DNA from: Acorus gramineus
Lineage: Eukaryota; Streptophyta; Magnoliopsida; Acorales; Acoraceae
Length of the DNA stretch: 64,000 nt
Reading direction: 5' to 3'
Assembly (NCBI GenBank): GCA_030737835.1
Contig: CM060848.1
Coordinates: 7,462,063-7,526,062 of the forward strand
The position numbers were made by a program, and so were the translations under genes. Below, piece after piece: positions 48,400 to 58,746 of this stretch; position 1 is the first letter of the stretch; each line of letters starts with the position of its first letter. The notes beneath the pieces are model-generated. The model was not told the origin of the DNA, did not search any database, and worked only from the letters and a program-made list of their open reading frames with translations.

Positions 48400-49967
48400 T
48401 GTGGTGCCTGTGTCATTTGCAGCGCTCTGTTTGAAAATTTGGGTACATAATTTTTTCCTAGAAGTTATGTATTCCTGATTTGGTGTTTGGATTTGATTTT
48501 GTTAAAATCCAAGATGAAGAGGTTTAAATATGATTTTATTATGAGATGTCCAGTTTTGAGTTAGCTTTCGTACAGAAGTGGAATTAGATCAACTGGATTC
48601 TTGTAGTAAAAGTTATGGGTATTTTGCCAAGTATACCCCAGGGATGGAAATTCTGGCAGCAGCCCTGCTCGATGTTTAGCTCTAATTGCGGATTAGCTAG
48701 AGAGATTATTTGATCTTGGTATGAACATGAAAGTTGTAGATAATCCTCTTGGCTTTCCAACGGTATTGGAATTGTGCCATTCGGAGCTATGTCGAGGAAG
48801 TTATGGCTGTTCCAGTGAAGCTTGCGCATAATTTCTAGTCAAAGGGCAACTAGGTCATTTCTCCTTAGATATTTGTGATAAATATCTCTTTCTCTCTCTC
48901 TCTCCCTTCTCACTTCCACGACAACCACATCTGGTCTCTCTTTCTCTCCTTCAAAGCCCCCCCCCCCCCCCCAAGTGTTTGGTTTAATGTCTCAATGAGA
49001 AGAAGAGAAGGAGATGGTGAAGGAAGAAGAGGGTTTGTTCATGTGTTGTTGTTGTTGTTTCTCCTCTCTCTCAAGCTCCCTTTTCATGGTTTCCCCCCCC
49101 CCCTGATTTGCAGCCATGGGAGGGCTGAGGAGGCCGAGGAGGTGGTGGTGGTGGTGGTGGCGGTTGAGGTGGTCGCGGGTGCGTCGAGGGCCCCCGAACC
49201 TCCCCCTTTTGTTCCCCCTCCAAGGTGAGCTCCTCCCCTTCTTTTCTTGGTTTTTATGGCTTAAGGGGTTGTGGGAAAGTCATGCATGCTAGGTAGATGG
49301 GTTAGGGTGTGTGTGAGGGGTTGGGAAGGGTTAAAATGAGGTTGGGATGGGCTGGGCGCGCGCTGGGCGCAGTCTGCGCGCGTGCGCGCGCAGGCGGGCG
49401 CTGGCAGGCGCAGTCGGGCGCGCAGACGCGCGCGGGTGCGTGCGCGCGAGTGCGCGCGGGTGCTGGCCCGAGCGGGGGTGCTGGCGCGAGTGCGCGCGGG
49501 TGCGCGCGGGGGTGTTCGTGCGCGGTGCAGTGCGCCTGGGCATGCGCCTGGGCACGGGGCAGGGGACCAGTGCGCGCGCGCGCGTGCGTGCGCGTGCGTG
49601 CGCGTGCTGGGCGTGCGCGGGGTGCTGCACGCGGGACGCGGGCTGGACGCACAGGGCGCGTGGGCGCACCCGAGCTTGCGCGCGCGTGCGGCAGCGCGTC
49701 TGGGCGTGCGGGCAAGCGCGCGGCAGTGCTCCGATGGTGTTGGGGTGCGTGCGTGCGTGCGCATTCGTGAGTGCGCGTGCGGGGGGCCATGCATGTGGCT
49801 GCCCGAGGGTTCAGGTAGGTGTCGGGGCAGTCGGACTCGCGTGCATACGTGCGTGCTCGCATCCGTGCGAGCCCGTATGCATGATTGTCCGAGTATTAGG
49901 TATTTCTAATGTATTTCTATGTGTAAATTGTGTTGTTTCTCACCAGTTGGATGCCCCTACCTTGCAG

Positions 49968-50006
49968 ATCTCGTCGGATGGGATGCGCGAGGTCCCGGGT
50001 CATAAG
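49968..50006 (+). other. Predicted 39-nt microexon, LTR B6
   Basis: Between CCTTGCAG and GTGAGTGG. Three bases longer than usual, and the corresponding frame ends in TAA just before the donor. Confidence 0.4.
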
Positions 50007-50638
50007 GTGAGTGGTTCGATTCCAATCCCCCCCCCCTCTCTCTAGGGATGCGCTCGACCCGCGTAGACGCGCGTCGCGCATCGATGGGGCCCCCTAACTA
50101 ATATGTAGATATTTTGCATGCTAGGGATATACATCCAGGTATCGTGTATAGAGGCCCGTACATGCCTGGACACCATGTCCTGTACTTAAAAGCCTTGATC
50201 TATGCATGATTAATATGATGTATCCATGCCACCTTAGACTTTGTATGCTAGGGATATGCACCCTTATATCATGTATAGCGGCCTATGCATGCCTAGACAC
50301 CTTGCCCCGAACTATGGATGTTCCCTTTTAGTTTAACTTATTTAGATCAAATGCGAGCATATGGTTATTAGCATTGTTATATATGTGTCACTTTTAGCCT
50401 GCTGGTAACCGTTGGAGCGTTCTGGTAGTTTTCGGTTTTTACCGGTTTTTCGATCGGAACCGCTTATTTTTGGACTGTTAGCTATCGTCCTGAGTTAGAG
50501 GACTCCGATTAGAAATCTAACTGCATATTTGGTGTCCTGGTGCCATTTTAGGCCTCTCACGAAAATTTCATCGAATTCCGGCATCGTTTACAAAAATTTC
50601 ACAGTTCCGAGGCGTATCCGGGTTTTTAAGTCGCGCAC

Positions 50639-50646
50639 TATAAATA
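50639..50646 (+). promoter_or_regulatory. TATA box of LTR A4
   Basis: TATAAATA, followed about 25 bases later by TACTGTTCATCATC, which recurs as CTATTCATCATCTTC after the TATA-like boxes of A3 and A2. It marks a likely transcription start about 290 bases into the LTR. Confidence 0.6.
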
Positions 50647-51876
50647 AGTGGGATCTAAAATCCCGAGTTACTGTTCATCATCCCCGACCTTGAGCTCTCT
50701 CTCTCCTCTTCTCTGTTTTTCTTCCGTTTGAGCCCCCTACACCCCTCAAAATCAAAAACCCAAAGCACGAGAAGTGTAGATCGGGTCCCGATCTACACTC
50801 CGGTGTTTTCAAAACCCGATTCCGACGACTCTAGCCACCCCGACCTCCCCTCTCTCTCCTCTGTTTCGGGCCATTTCGAGGGCCGTGATAGATCGGGGCG
50901 TAAGAGAACCATTGGGAAAGGTTTCGGCGCGCAGAGAGCAACCGGACTTCGCTCCCTCCCCTTGGTAAGATCTTTTTCTTCTCTTTTCTTGCATAGATGT
51001 ATGCTAGGGAGGTGGATCTAGGGTTGGGTGGTGGTCGGAGGCGGTGGGTGGCCGTCGGGGGCAGTGGGAGGCGGTCGGAGGCCGTTGGAGGCTTTCGGAT
51101 GGTGGTGGAGGTGCTCGAGCCGTGGCAGGCCTTGTCCTCGGGCGCAGGCAGCAGCAGCAGCGGCAGCGGCCCAGGCAGCGCGCAGGCTGGGCGCGTGCGG
51201 GGATGCGCGCGTGCGCGCGCGGGCGTGTGGGCGCGCGGCGTGCGCGCGGGCGTGCGCGGGTCTGGTGCGAGGGGCTGGTCGTGCTGGGCGCGCGGGACGG
51301 GCTGGCAGTGCTGGCGTGCTCGGGCTGGAGGTCTCAAGCAGCGCAGCAGGCCGGGCGCGCGCGGGCGTGCGCGCGTGCGTGCGCATGGGCGTGCGCGCGG
51401 GCGTGCGGGGCGCGTGCTGGTCGTGCTGGGCGGCTGGTGCTGGGCGGGGTACTGTGCGCGAGGCGCGGCAGGGCAGTGTGGTGAGTGCGCGAGGTGTTGG
51501 CCGAGTGCAGGGTGCGCGCGGAGGGCGCGGCGAGGCCGTGGTGGTGCGCGCGGGGCGCGGCGAGGCGGCGGTGGTGCGCGCGAGGCGCGGCGAGGTGGCG
51601 GAGGTGCGCGCGGGGTGCGCGCGAGGCGAGGCGCTGCGCGCGGGGGCGCGCGGGGTGCGCGGGCGGAGGCGCGGCGGTGCACCCGGGCGGTCGGGTGACC
51701 GTGCGGGTGGTTGCCGGCCGTGCGGGTAGTTGCCGGAGTTCTCGGGCTAGCGTGCGTGCGGGTCTTGTGCACGTTTGCCCGAGTGTTAGGTGTTTGTTGT
51801 GGGTTTTGGGGTATTTATTTGAGTATTTAATAATATTTGTGGATTTATACTTACCAAGTAATACCCTGTCTTGCAG

Positions 51877-51912
51877 ATCTCGACGGGCGGTCGCGCGACG
51901 ACCCAGATACTG
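51877..51912 (+). other. Predicted 36-nt microexon, LTR A4
   Basis: TCTTGCAG, 36 nt, GTGAGTGG. In-frame reading L-D-G-R-S-R-D-D-P-D-T plus one base. Confidence 0.5.
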
Positions 51913-53159
51913 GTGAGTGGGACAATCCAACCCAGTAGAGAGGCGTTGTACGCACTTGGGGCGTATACCGACCTCTCCTGGGGCGCCATGGATAAATATT
52001 ACCTGCAATAATATGTAATCCATGCTTGTGTAAATTATGTGTAGAATGCATGCTACCCTAGTCCTTGCATGTTAGGGACTTGCACCCTTAGGATATGCGT
52101 ATGAGCCATGCAGCATGTCCCCTGGTTTTCATGCTAGGAAACCCCGGCCTATGCATGCGTCCTACTAGTTTATTTATTAAATTAAATGCTGGTATCTGTT
52201 AGATCGCATGCCTGAGGATAATATTATAGGGAGGAGCCTTGCGAGGTCAACGCTGAGACCCGTGTTAGGGTACTCCGTGTTCCTTGTTTGGTTGTCGGGA
52301 TGTCCTGTATCGGGACCTCAGGCTGCCCTCCCAAGGTTCTAGTCCCAATAATATTATATGTAATGATTGTATGATTGGTATAATTATTAGCATAGTTGGT
52401 GGATATTATAGGGGAGGGGCCTTGCAAGGACAGCGGTGAGACCCGGGTTAGGGTACTCCGTGTTCCTTGTTTGGTTGTCGGGGTATCCTATAACGGGAAC
52501 TCACGCCGCCCTTCCGAGTTTCTTTCCCCCAATGATATTCCAGCCTTGCTGATTTTTGTACATGTTCCCGCATCTTGGTGATGCACCCGGTTGAATTCAG
52601 AGGAGTTCATGACATTTGAGTTGTAATGATATGTAGTCGGCGGATCCGAGTGGATCATATGCGTATGGATAGGCTGTTCTGTTCCCTGCGTTGGATCCGG
52701 TAGAGGCTACCCCCAGCGTTAGAAAGGTCGTCCTTTGGAGGACCCACCTCAGTAGGCACCTCCTGATTTGGTTTCAGACTGTGCTGAAGTTGTGGGTGGA
52801 GACCAAGCGGCCTACGAAGTGGAGGGAGAGACTATCGGTGGACCAAGGGTGACCAACAGCCTAGTCAGTCCCAAAATCCTATGTCACCCATTGATGGGTG
52901 AGGGTGAGGGTGTAGTGGGTTGGCGATGAGCGACCTACTGGATTTGTGAATAGATGATTATCAGTCCCAATAGCCTATGTCACCCATTGATGGGTGAGGG
53001 TGAGGGTGTGGTGGTTCGGCGAAGTACGAACCACTGGATTATGTTGTTATGTCTTGGAGTCTGGATAAATAATGGAATTGTGGTAAATATTGTCTGTGAT
53101 GCGTGGGTTGTGCTGTTCACTGAGCGTGTGGCTCACCCCTCGCACATGTTTTTCCCCAG

Positions 53160-53224
53160 TGGTCACTGAGCCTGAGCTAGAGCCGGAGCAGCAGTTGGAG
53201 CTTTCCGAGGGATTTCTTCAGTAG
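53160..53224 (+). other. Predicted terminal coding exon part, LTR A4
   Basis: After acceptor TTTTCCCCAG the inherited frame reads VVTEPELEPEQQLELSEGF, then L-Q and TAG. It is four codons longer than in A2 and A3, keeping the frame and the stop. Confidence 0.45.
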
Positions 53225-53371
53225 CGGAGCAGCGCCACGTTCCGCGAGTGCCAGAGGTTATCAGCATCCCTTCTTGACTGTATGTATTTGATTTCCGTGC
53301 TTGGCACGTGTTTGTATATGTTCGGTTGTATCTATGTATATTGGCTCTCACAGGACGTATGATTGTGTATC

Positions 53372-53401
53372 GAGTCTGTAATATGTTTTGATTACAGACT
53401 C
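53372..53401 (+). repeat. Perfect 11-bp-stem hairpin near LTR A4 end
   Basis: GAGTCTGTAAT, loop ATGTTTTG, ATTACAGACTC. Located about 170 bases before the LTR end. Confidence 0.75.
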
Positions 53402-56087
53402 AGTTTTTAGCTTCCGCTACATTGTGTATATATTATGTCAGCCTTGTTTGATCTGTGTTGTCCTTTTTAATTGTGGTTTAGAGTATATATATTTGACCTC
53501 CTGTGTAGGTTTCTGATATGATATATACACTTGCCGCGTCCCTGGGTTGGCCGCCCTGGGGCGTGACAAGCATGCCTTAGAGAATATTATAACCTCGTTG
53601 TTATAATATATGTCTCTCCGCATCTTAGTTATGCGACCTGGAGGAATTCTTGTGAATTCCTGTCATTAGTAGAGTTGCAATCGGTGTCGGCGGATCCAAG
53701 AGGATCGTATCCGTGTGGGTAGGCTGTTTCTCTTCCCTTCGTTGGATCCGTGTAGGGACTCCCCGGCGTTAGACAGGCTGTCCTGACAAAGGGCTCCCAT
53801 CTGTAGGTACCTCCGATGTGTTCTGACAGTGCTGATCGTGGGAGTAGACCAGGCGAGCTATGGAGTGGAGGAGAGGCTATCGATGGACCAAGGGTGATTA
53901 ACAGCCTAGTCATTCCCAAAAGCCCATGTCACCCCCTTGAGGGTGAGGCTGAGGGTGTGGTGGGTTGGTGATGTAACGACCCACTAGATTGTGTGGTTGC
54001 TCCCGTTTAGGGACTGTGATTATTTTAGGGATTTTATGTGTTGCGTTGCATAGTTGGTGCCATTCACTGGGTGTGTGGCCCACCCCTCGCATATTCTTCT
54101 CCTCCAGAGTGGTAGTTGTTTCCATGGGGTTCGCTTTGCGAACATGGAATGTTCACTCCCAGGGTTGTTCGAGTTGAAGAGGCCGGGTTGTAGCTGTCCT
54201 GACAGAGGGCTCCCATCCGTAGGTACCACCGATGCAGTCGGAGGGGTACTGATCGTGGGAGTATACCAGGTAGAGGCTACTCGGAAGAGGGCTAACGAAT
54301 GATATCGCGAGCGTGGAATCGTTCTTCCCTTCGTTGGATCCGTGTAGTGACAGCCCCGGCGTTAGACAGGCTGTCCTGACATAGGGCTCCCATCTGTAGG
54401 TACCTCCGATGTGTTCGGACAGTGCTGATCGTGGGAGTATACCAGGTAAGCTACGGAGCGGGGAGAGGCTACCGGTGGACCAGGGGTGTAGAGCAGTCTA
54501 AGTCTCTTCCCAAAGTCCCAAGATGTCTCCTTTCAGGAGTGAGGGTGTGGATGAGGTGAAGACGCGTCGCCTCGTGACCCATTCGTTGTTCGACCGTTCC
54601 CATAGATGTTGGGTCCGGTCTCGTGATGGATGTTGAAGGACATCGATGGGCGATTATCTAGATGTAGATGATCCAGTAGTGTTGAGTAGACCAGTAAATC
54701 TGGGTCTCTTCGACTGACGGCATGGTCTCTAGACCAGTAAATCCGGGTCTCTTCGACCGACGGTATAGTCTCTCCCCATAAGTCCCAAAAGACTCCCTCC
54801 GGGAGTGAGGGTGGGGGTGAGGTTGGTCGCGCTACCGCGTGACCCTGTTATCCATTGGGTTTGTACCCATGTTTTTCCTTGGAAAAGGGAACTGATTATG
54901 TATTGAACTGTAGATGGTGATTGGTTTCCAGCCACTCACTGAGCTTGTAGCTCACCCCTCGCATACTGTTTCTTTTCAGGGGCAGTGTTGGGCGTGGAGC
55001 TGGAGCTTTCCTGTGGCGTGGTCTTATGGGCGTGGAGCGTTCTGCCGGCGGGTGGCGAGTGCGAGGCTGTCAGCATTCCTAGAGTCATTTTATGCTTTGT
55101 AAATCGTGCATGTGGCACAGGTTGTATTTTCTTTGGTCTAGACTTGGCTTCCACAGGACATTGATTGTGTATTCGGGTCTGTAATAATGTTTTTGATTTA
55201 CAGACATTGTTATATATTATGCTTCCGCTTTTCAGTCAGTTATCATTATCTTGCTTTGCCGCCTTGTGTATTGTTGTTGGTGTCCTTATTGATCTCAGGT
55301 ATTGATAGCTGATATTATATTTTATTTTGCCACGTCTCGGGGACGCCTGGGGCGTGACAAATTGACACAAAAATTGTGTGTTGGGTTTATTAATTGTGTT
55401 ATATGCTTTGGAGGGTGAGGTATATGCTTTGTTACCATACGTATGTGCCTAGATAGCTACGTTAGTATGGATTAGATAAGTAACGCGATTAAGGAATGTG
55501 AACACAATGTTAAAAACAAAAGGTTAGCTTCTTATAAATAACCAAATTGTTCAAAACTACATTCATGATGTCATTCATATGTCAAATTCCTCATCTAGTT
55601 GGTATGGTTGTGATCCCATCTGAAAACTGTATTGTGAATTTTGTAGTTGTAATCCCATCTGAAAGTCATTAACTGAACTTTGTGGTTGTGATGATGTTTC
55701 TCGTGCTTGTTCTTAGGTGCATTCTTGTATTGATGGACATACGATTTCAGTGCATTCTAAGTAAGCATTTATGCTTTCTCTGCATTGGGTAGTGAATATG
55801 CTAGCCCAAAACGTTTCCTTTACAAATATTGACACCCACCAACAACAATCCTCGTACAAGGCATTCCGCTATGCATTGTCCTCCATATGATATTCCTCAA
55901 TCATATTCTGCCACCCAACTTCAAATTCATTAACAATAAGACAATCATATACGATGCCACCAAGATAATCCTTCAAGTATTTGTACCGTCCAACCTGCAT
56001 GGTATGTGCGATTATAAGTATGTATGTACAAACAATAACAGAGTATGTGCCTTCAAAATTTCAACATTTGATATACTTGAAAACATG

Positions 56088-56157
56088 AACTTATCAAGGT
56101 ATATACTCAGTGAAAAGTTAACATGAACTTATCAAGGTATATACTCAGTGAAAAGTT
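56088..56157. repeat. 35-bp perfect tandem duplication
   Basis: ATGAACTTATCAAGGTATAT, then ACTCAGTGAAAAGTT, occurs twice, at the end of the transposase fragment. Confidence 0.85.
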
Positions 56158-56398
56158 GCATGCACCAATGAAAACATGTTAAACACTTTTCACGAGTAAA
56201 GCAAGTAGCTAAGTTCATAAAGTAAAACATCACCTTATAAAGCTTTTCCGAAACTTTTTTCAGGATGTGCCAAAGATAAAGACGATGCCTAGACAAGGAG
56301 AACACTTCTTTGATGGCACCTCCAATTGATTTACATTGGTCTGTTATTATTGTGGTCAGGGGAATGTTACCTATACAAGCTAACCAAGTCTTGAACAA
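56132..56398 (-). pseudogene. FAR1/MULE-type transposase fragment
   Basis: The 88-residue frame reads FKTWLACIGNIPLTTIITDQ, then CKSIGGAIKEVFSLSRHRLY, then LWHILKKVSEKL. This is the MULE transposase domain shared by Mutator-like transposases and FAR1/FHY3 proteins, around the TDQ catalytic Asp and the RHRLC-WHI motif (here RHRLYLWHI). The N-terminal DNA-binding and C-terminal SWIM parts are not seen and the frame ends in unrelated sequence, so it is a relic. I read it as part of the same element as the Ulp1 relic. Confidence 0.8.
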
Positions 56399-57052
56399 CC
56401 ATAGATAGGTTCCTCAATACTCTCAATCCCAATAGGTTAATGTCATGCCAGCATCCCAAAACAAGCTAACCAAGGCACCATCGGGAAGGAATGAATCTTC
56501 TTCAACGAATCATCTACGATTTACCTGCGATATGTAAGTAAGTATATACGTAATAAAGATCTATACATACGCATTCCAAAACGGAAAAAAAAAATTGTCC
56601 ATGGATATGCAGTGGTGAACAGAGGAATTTATTATCATCAACTACCTTCGACGAAAAGGTTGTCACAAACGACGAAAAAGCATTTCAAACAGAAGATGAA
56701 GACGAATGAATATTGGAATCTTATGTAAATTATGAATATACCAACCTTTTGTCTCCTGACTACAAATGAGGAATATTTACTACCTTATCATGGAGCTATA
56801 GTGGCTGGTCTGTGATGGTTGCCACTGAGGATAGGGAGAGAAAGAGAAACAGTAAATGAAAACCCATAAGAATGGAAGAGAAAATGATAAAAACAAGGTA
56901 GCAATCGAAAAAATGGGCGGGAACTTTCGGGGGGGGGGGGGGATTTTTCATGGACAATTTTTTAAACGCTGACGTGGCATTAAAAAAAAATTCTACGTGG
57001 ATGGTTGACGTAAGGTCTGAAAAATGGATGGTGTTTTAAACTGAGTGTAACA

Positions 57053-58746
57053 ACTCTCATATATTATATATATATTTTTTGGGGCCCCATTTCATGAATT
57101 CGCCTAGGGCCCATTTCAGTTTGATGAATCTCAGGGCTAGCCCTGTTTGGGTCGTCTAATGGTAAGATCGATTTATTCTCCCAAATTCCTAAACCTAATC
57201 AAAAGGAATTTTAACATCATTAATTACATTCAAATGTATACAAGTGAGATCTAATTTCTTTGACTCAGCGAAGAAGTCATCTTTCTAGTCTTGTCATTTG
57301 GCTATAGAGTTCAGTTAGATTGTTTTTATTTCTAATTCTTTATGGAGTAGTTGTGCGAAGGTTAACATTATAATTTTCATGTAGATTATATAAGATTGAT
57401 CTATCATCTCTTTTACAATTAGCCTCTAATGATGTTTCTCTAACTTTGGGCCTCTCTTCCTCTCCAATCTCCAAGATCTTACGTTGACTTTGTAGGAATT
57501 TTATCATATGAATCACGTTGCTCGATTTTACATCGACTCCACACATCAGCTATGCCAACATAATCTATTGGAAACCATCTTCTTCATTTAGAATCACTTA
57601 AATAAGTGCCCAAATGATCTAGGTAGACAAAAATTTGTTGTTCCTTGTATATCTTGTTAATGTTGAAGTATACGAGGGTTTGAATGACATTGTGGGTGAG
57701 GTGGATGAGACAGCGCATCAAACACCAAGGTGTGTCTAATGAATTGTAGTTGGTTGTTCACATGGAATACTTAGCTTCCATATATCACATCCCTGTAGTT
57801 GATTGAAGTAGACCTTCCTTGTGAAAATGACTTCATTTTATATGTGTGGTCGTAACTTAAACCGCCCATAAAATTAATCAAACAATTGAATGGTGGGTCA
57901 GCTTCAAGGCTTATATAATTCAGAGAAATCCATAAAAGTCACAATGAATAGTGGATGCTGGTCTAGGAATCTGAGGCTCAAATCTGGAAAAGCATCGGCC
58001 TTTCAGAATTCTATTTGACAGTTCTATTTGGAAACAATTTTCAACCACAGATTTTTCTCTAAATTGATTAATATAAATCAACTTTAGAAAAACTAATCGC
58101 ATTCATCTACTTTTTCTTTTTTATTTTATTATACAAAATTCGTTGTTGTTGACTTTTAAATCTTTAAAAAAAAATTGAAACCAAAAGTTGAATTTGAAAA
58201 ATGCAAATTTGGAACTGATTATCTGAAAATTGATTATGCAAAATCAAAATCAATTTTGCAAATGATTTAAATGGACCTGCGAAGAACTGATGATCCTAGG
58301 CAGAAATTAATATCTATGTATTATGACAAACCAAATCAATCATTGCTGGCAATATTACAGGAAACTACTAGATTACATTCTCTGTTTTCCAAAAAAATTG
58401 ATTTCTTTCACTTGGCTGAACAGCAAAACATAAATGGCAGATATAGAGGACTAACTAGGCTCGGATCTGAGACAAAAATTTATAATTCTGTACACTCTTC
58501 AGCAACATCTCTTCCCAATCTGCTTTCCACAACCACCAATACTGAAAAAGCAAAAAGAAAAAAAACAGAGATCGACCACTTTCTCAAATACCCAACAATC
58601 AATGATTTGAAGCTCAAAAGCTCTCAGTACTAAACATCCACAAAATCTGTGAATGAACCAACTTTAAAAAGGGGCAGCAGCAACTCATAAACATCCACAT
58701 CAATGATCAGAGATACATAAAGGCCCCTTATGAAGTAATCACTGGC
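57053..58746. other. Intergenic DNA and probable 3' UTR of the GRAS gene
   Basis: AT-rich. The 300-500 bases next to 58747 should include the GRAS 3' UTR (minus strand). A 120-codon plus-strand frame at 58271-58633 has an ATG but no recognisable domain and lies antisense to that UTR, so I do not call it a gene. Confidence 0.5.

Larger units (their letters stand above)
50375..53568 (+). mobile_element. Solo LTR, family A copy A4, nested in B6
   Basis: TGTTATATATGTGTCAC ... GGGGCGTGACA with AGCAT duplicated at 50370-50374 and 53569-53573. Length 3,194 bp. Clear TATAAATA at 50639, donor GTAAGA at 50965, CpG-rich core at 51110-51780, microexon, and acceptor at 53158. The ~120-bp cassette is present twice (52227-52345 and 52413-52540). 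Confidence 0.93.
48400..55359 (+). mobile_element. Solo LTR, family B copy B6, mosaic (contains LTR A4)
   Basis: Starts TGTGGTGCCTGTGTC, ends GGGGCGTGACA, with AATTG duplicated at 48395-48399 and 55360-55364. Without A4 it is about 3.76 kb. The beginning is B-like. The part right after A4 (53574 to about 54105) follows family A up to the 3' exon acceptor, then B sequence returns at about 54110. It contains a CpG-rich core at 49340-49860 and a 39-nt microexon form. Confidence 0.9.
31674..57052. mobile_element. Putative Mutator-like element with nested insertions
   Basis: TGTTACACTCA at 31674 is mirrored by TGAGTGTAACA at 57042-57052. Weaker inverted similarity extends outward (TATATATTATG) and inward (CCACGTAG). 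Removing the LTR insertions leaves about 4.5 kb that includes the Ulp1 and FAR1/MULE relics, a common content for plant MULEs. I found no clean 9-bp target duplication, so the boundaries and even the pairing of the two ends are provisional. Confidence 0.45.
55365..57052. other. MULE interior and right end
   Basis: Continues 47426-48399 after removal of LTR B6. Carries the transposase relic, a 35-bp tandem duplication (56088-56157), a G-run at 56930-56941 and the right inverted-repeat end at 57041-57052. Confidence 0.5.

Noticed and set aside
58271..58633. 120-aa plus-strand ORF next to the GRAS gene
   Set aside because: No domain, repeat or context supports it. It lies antisense to the probable 3' UTR of the GRAS gene and its composition is like AT-rich noncoding DNA.
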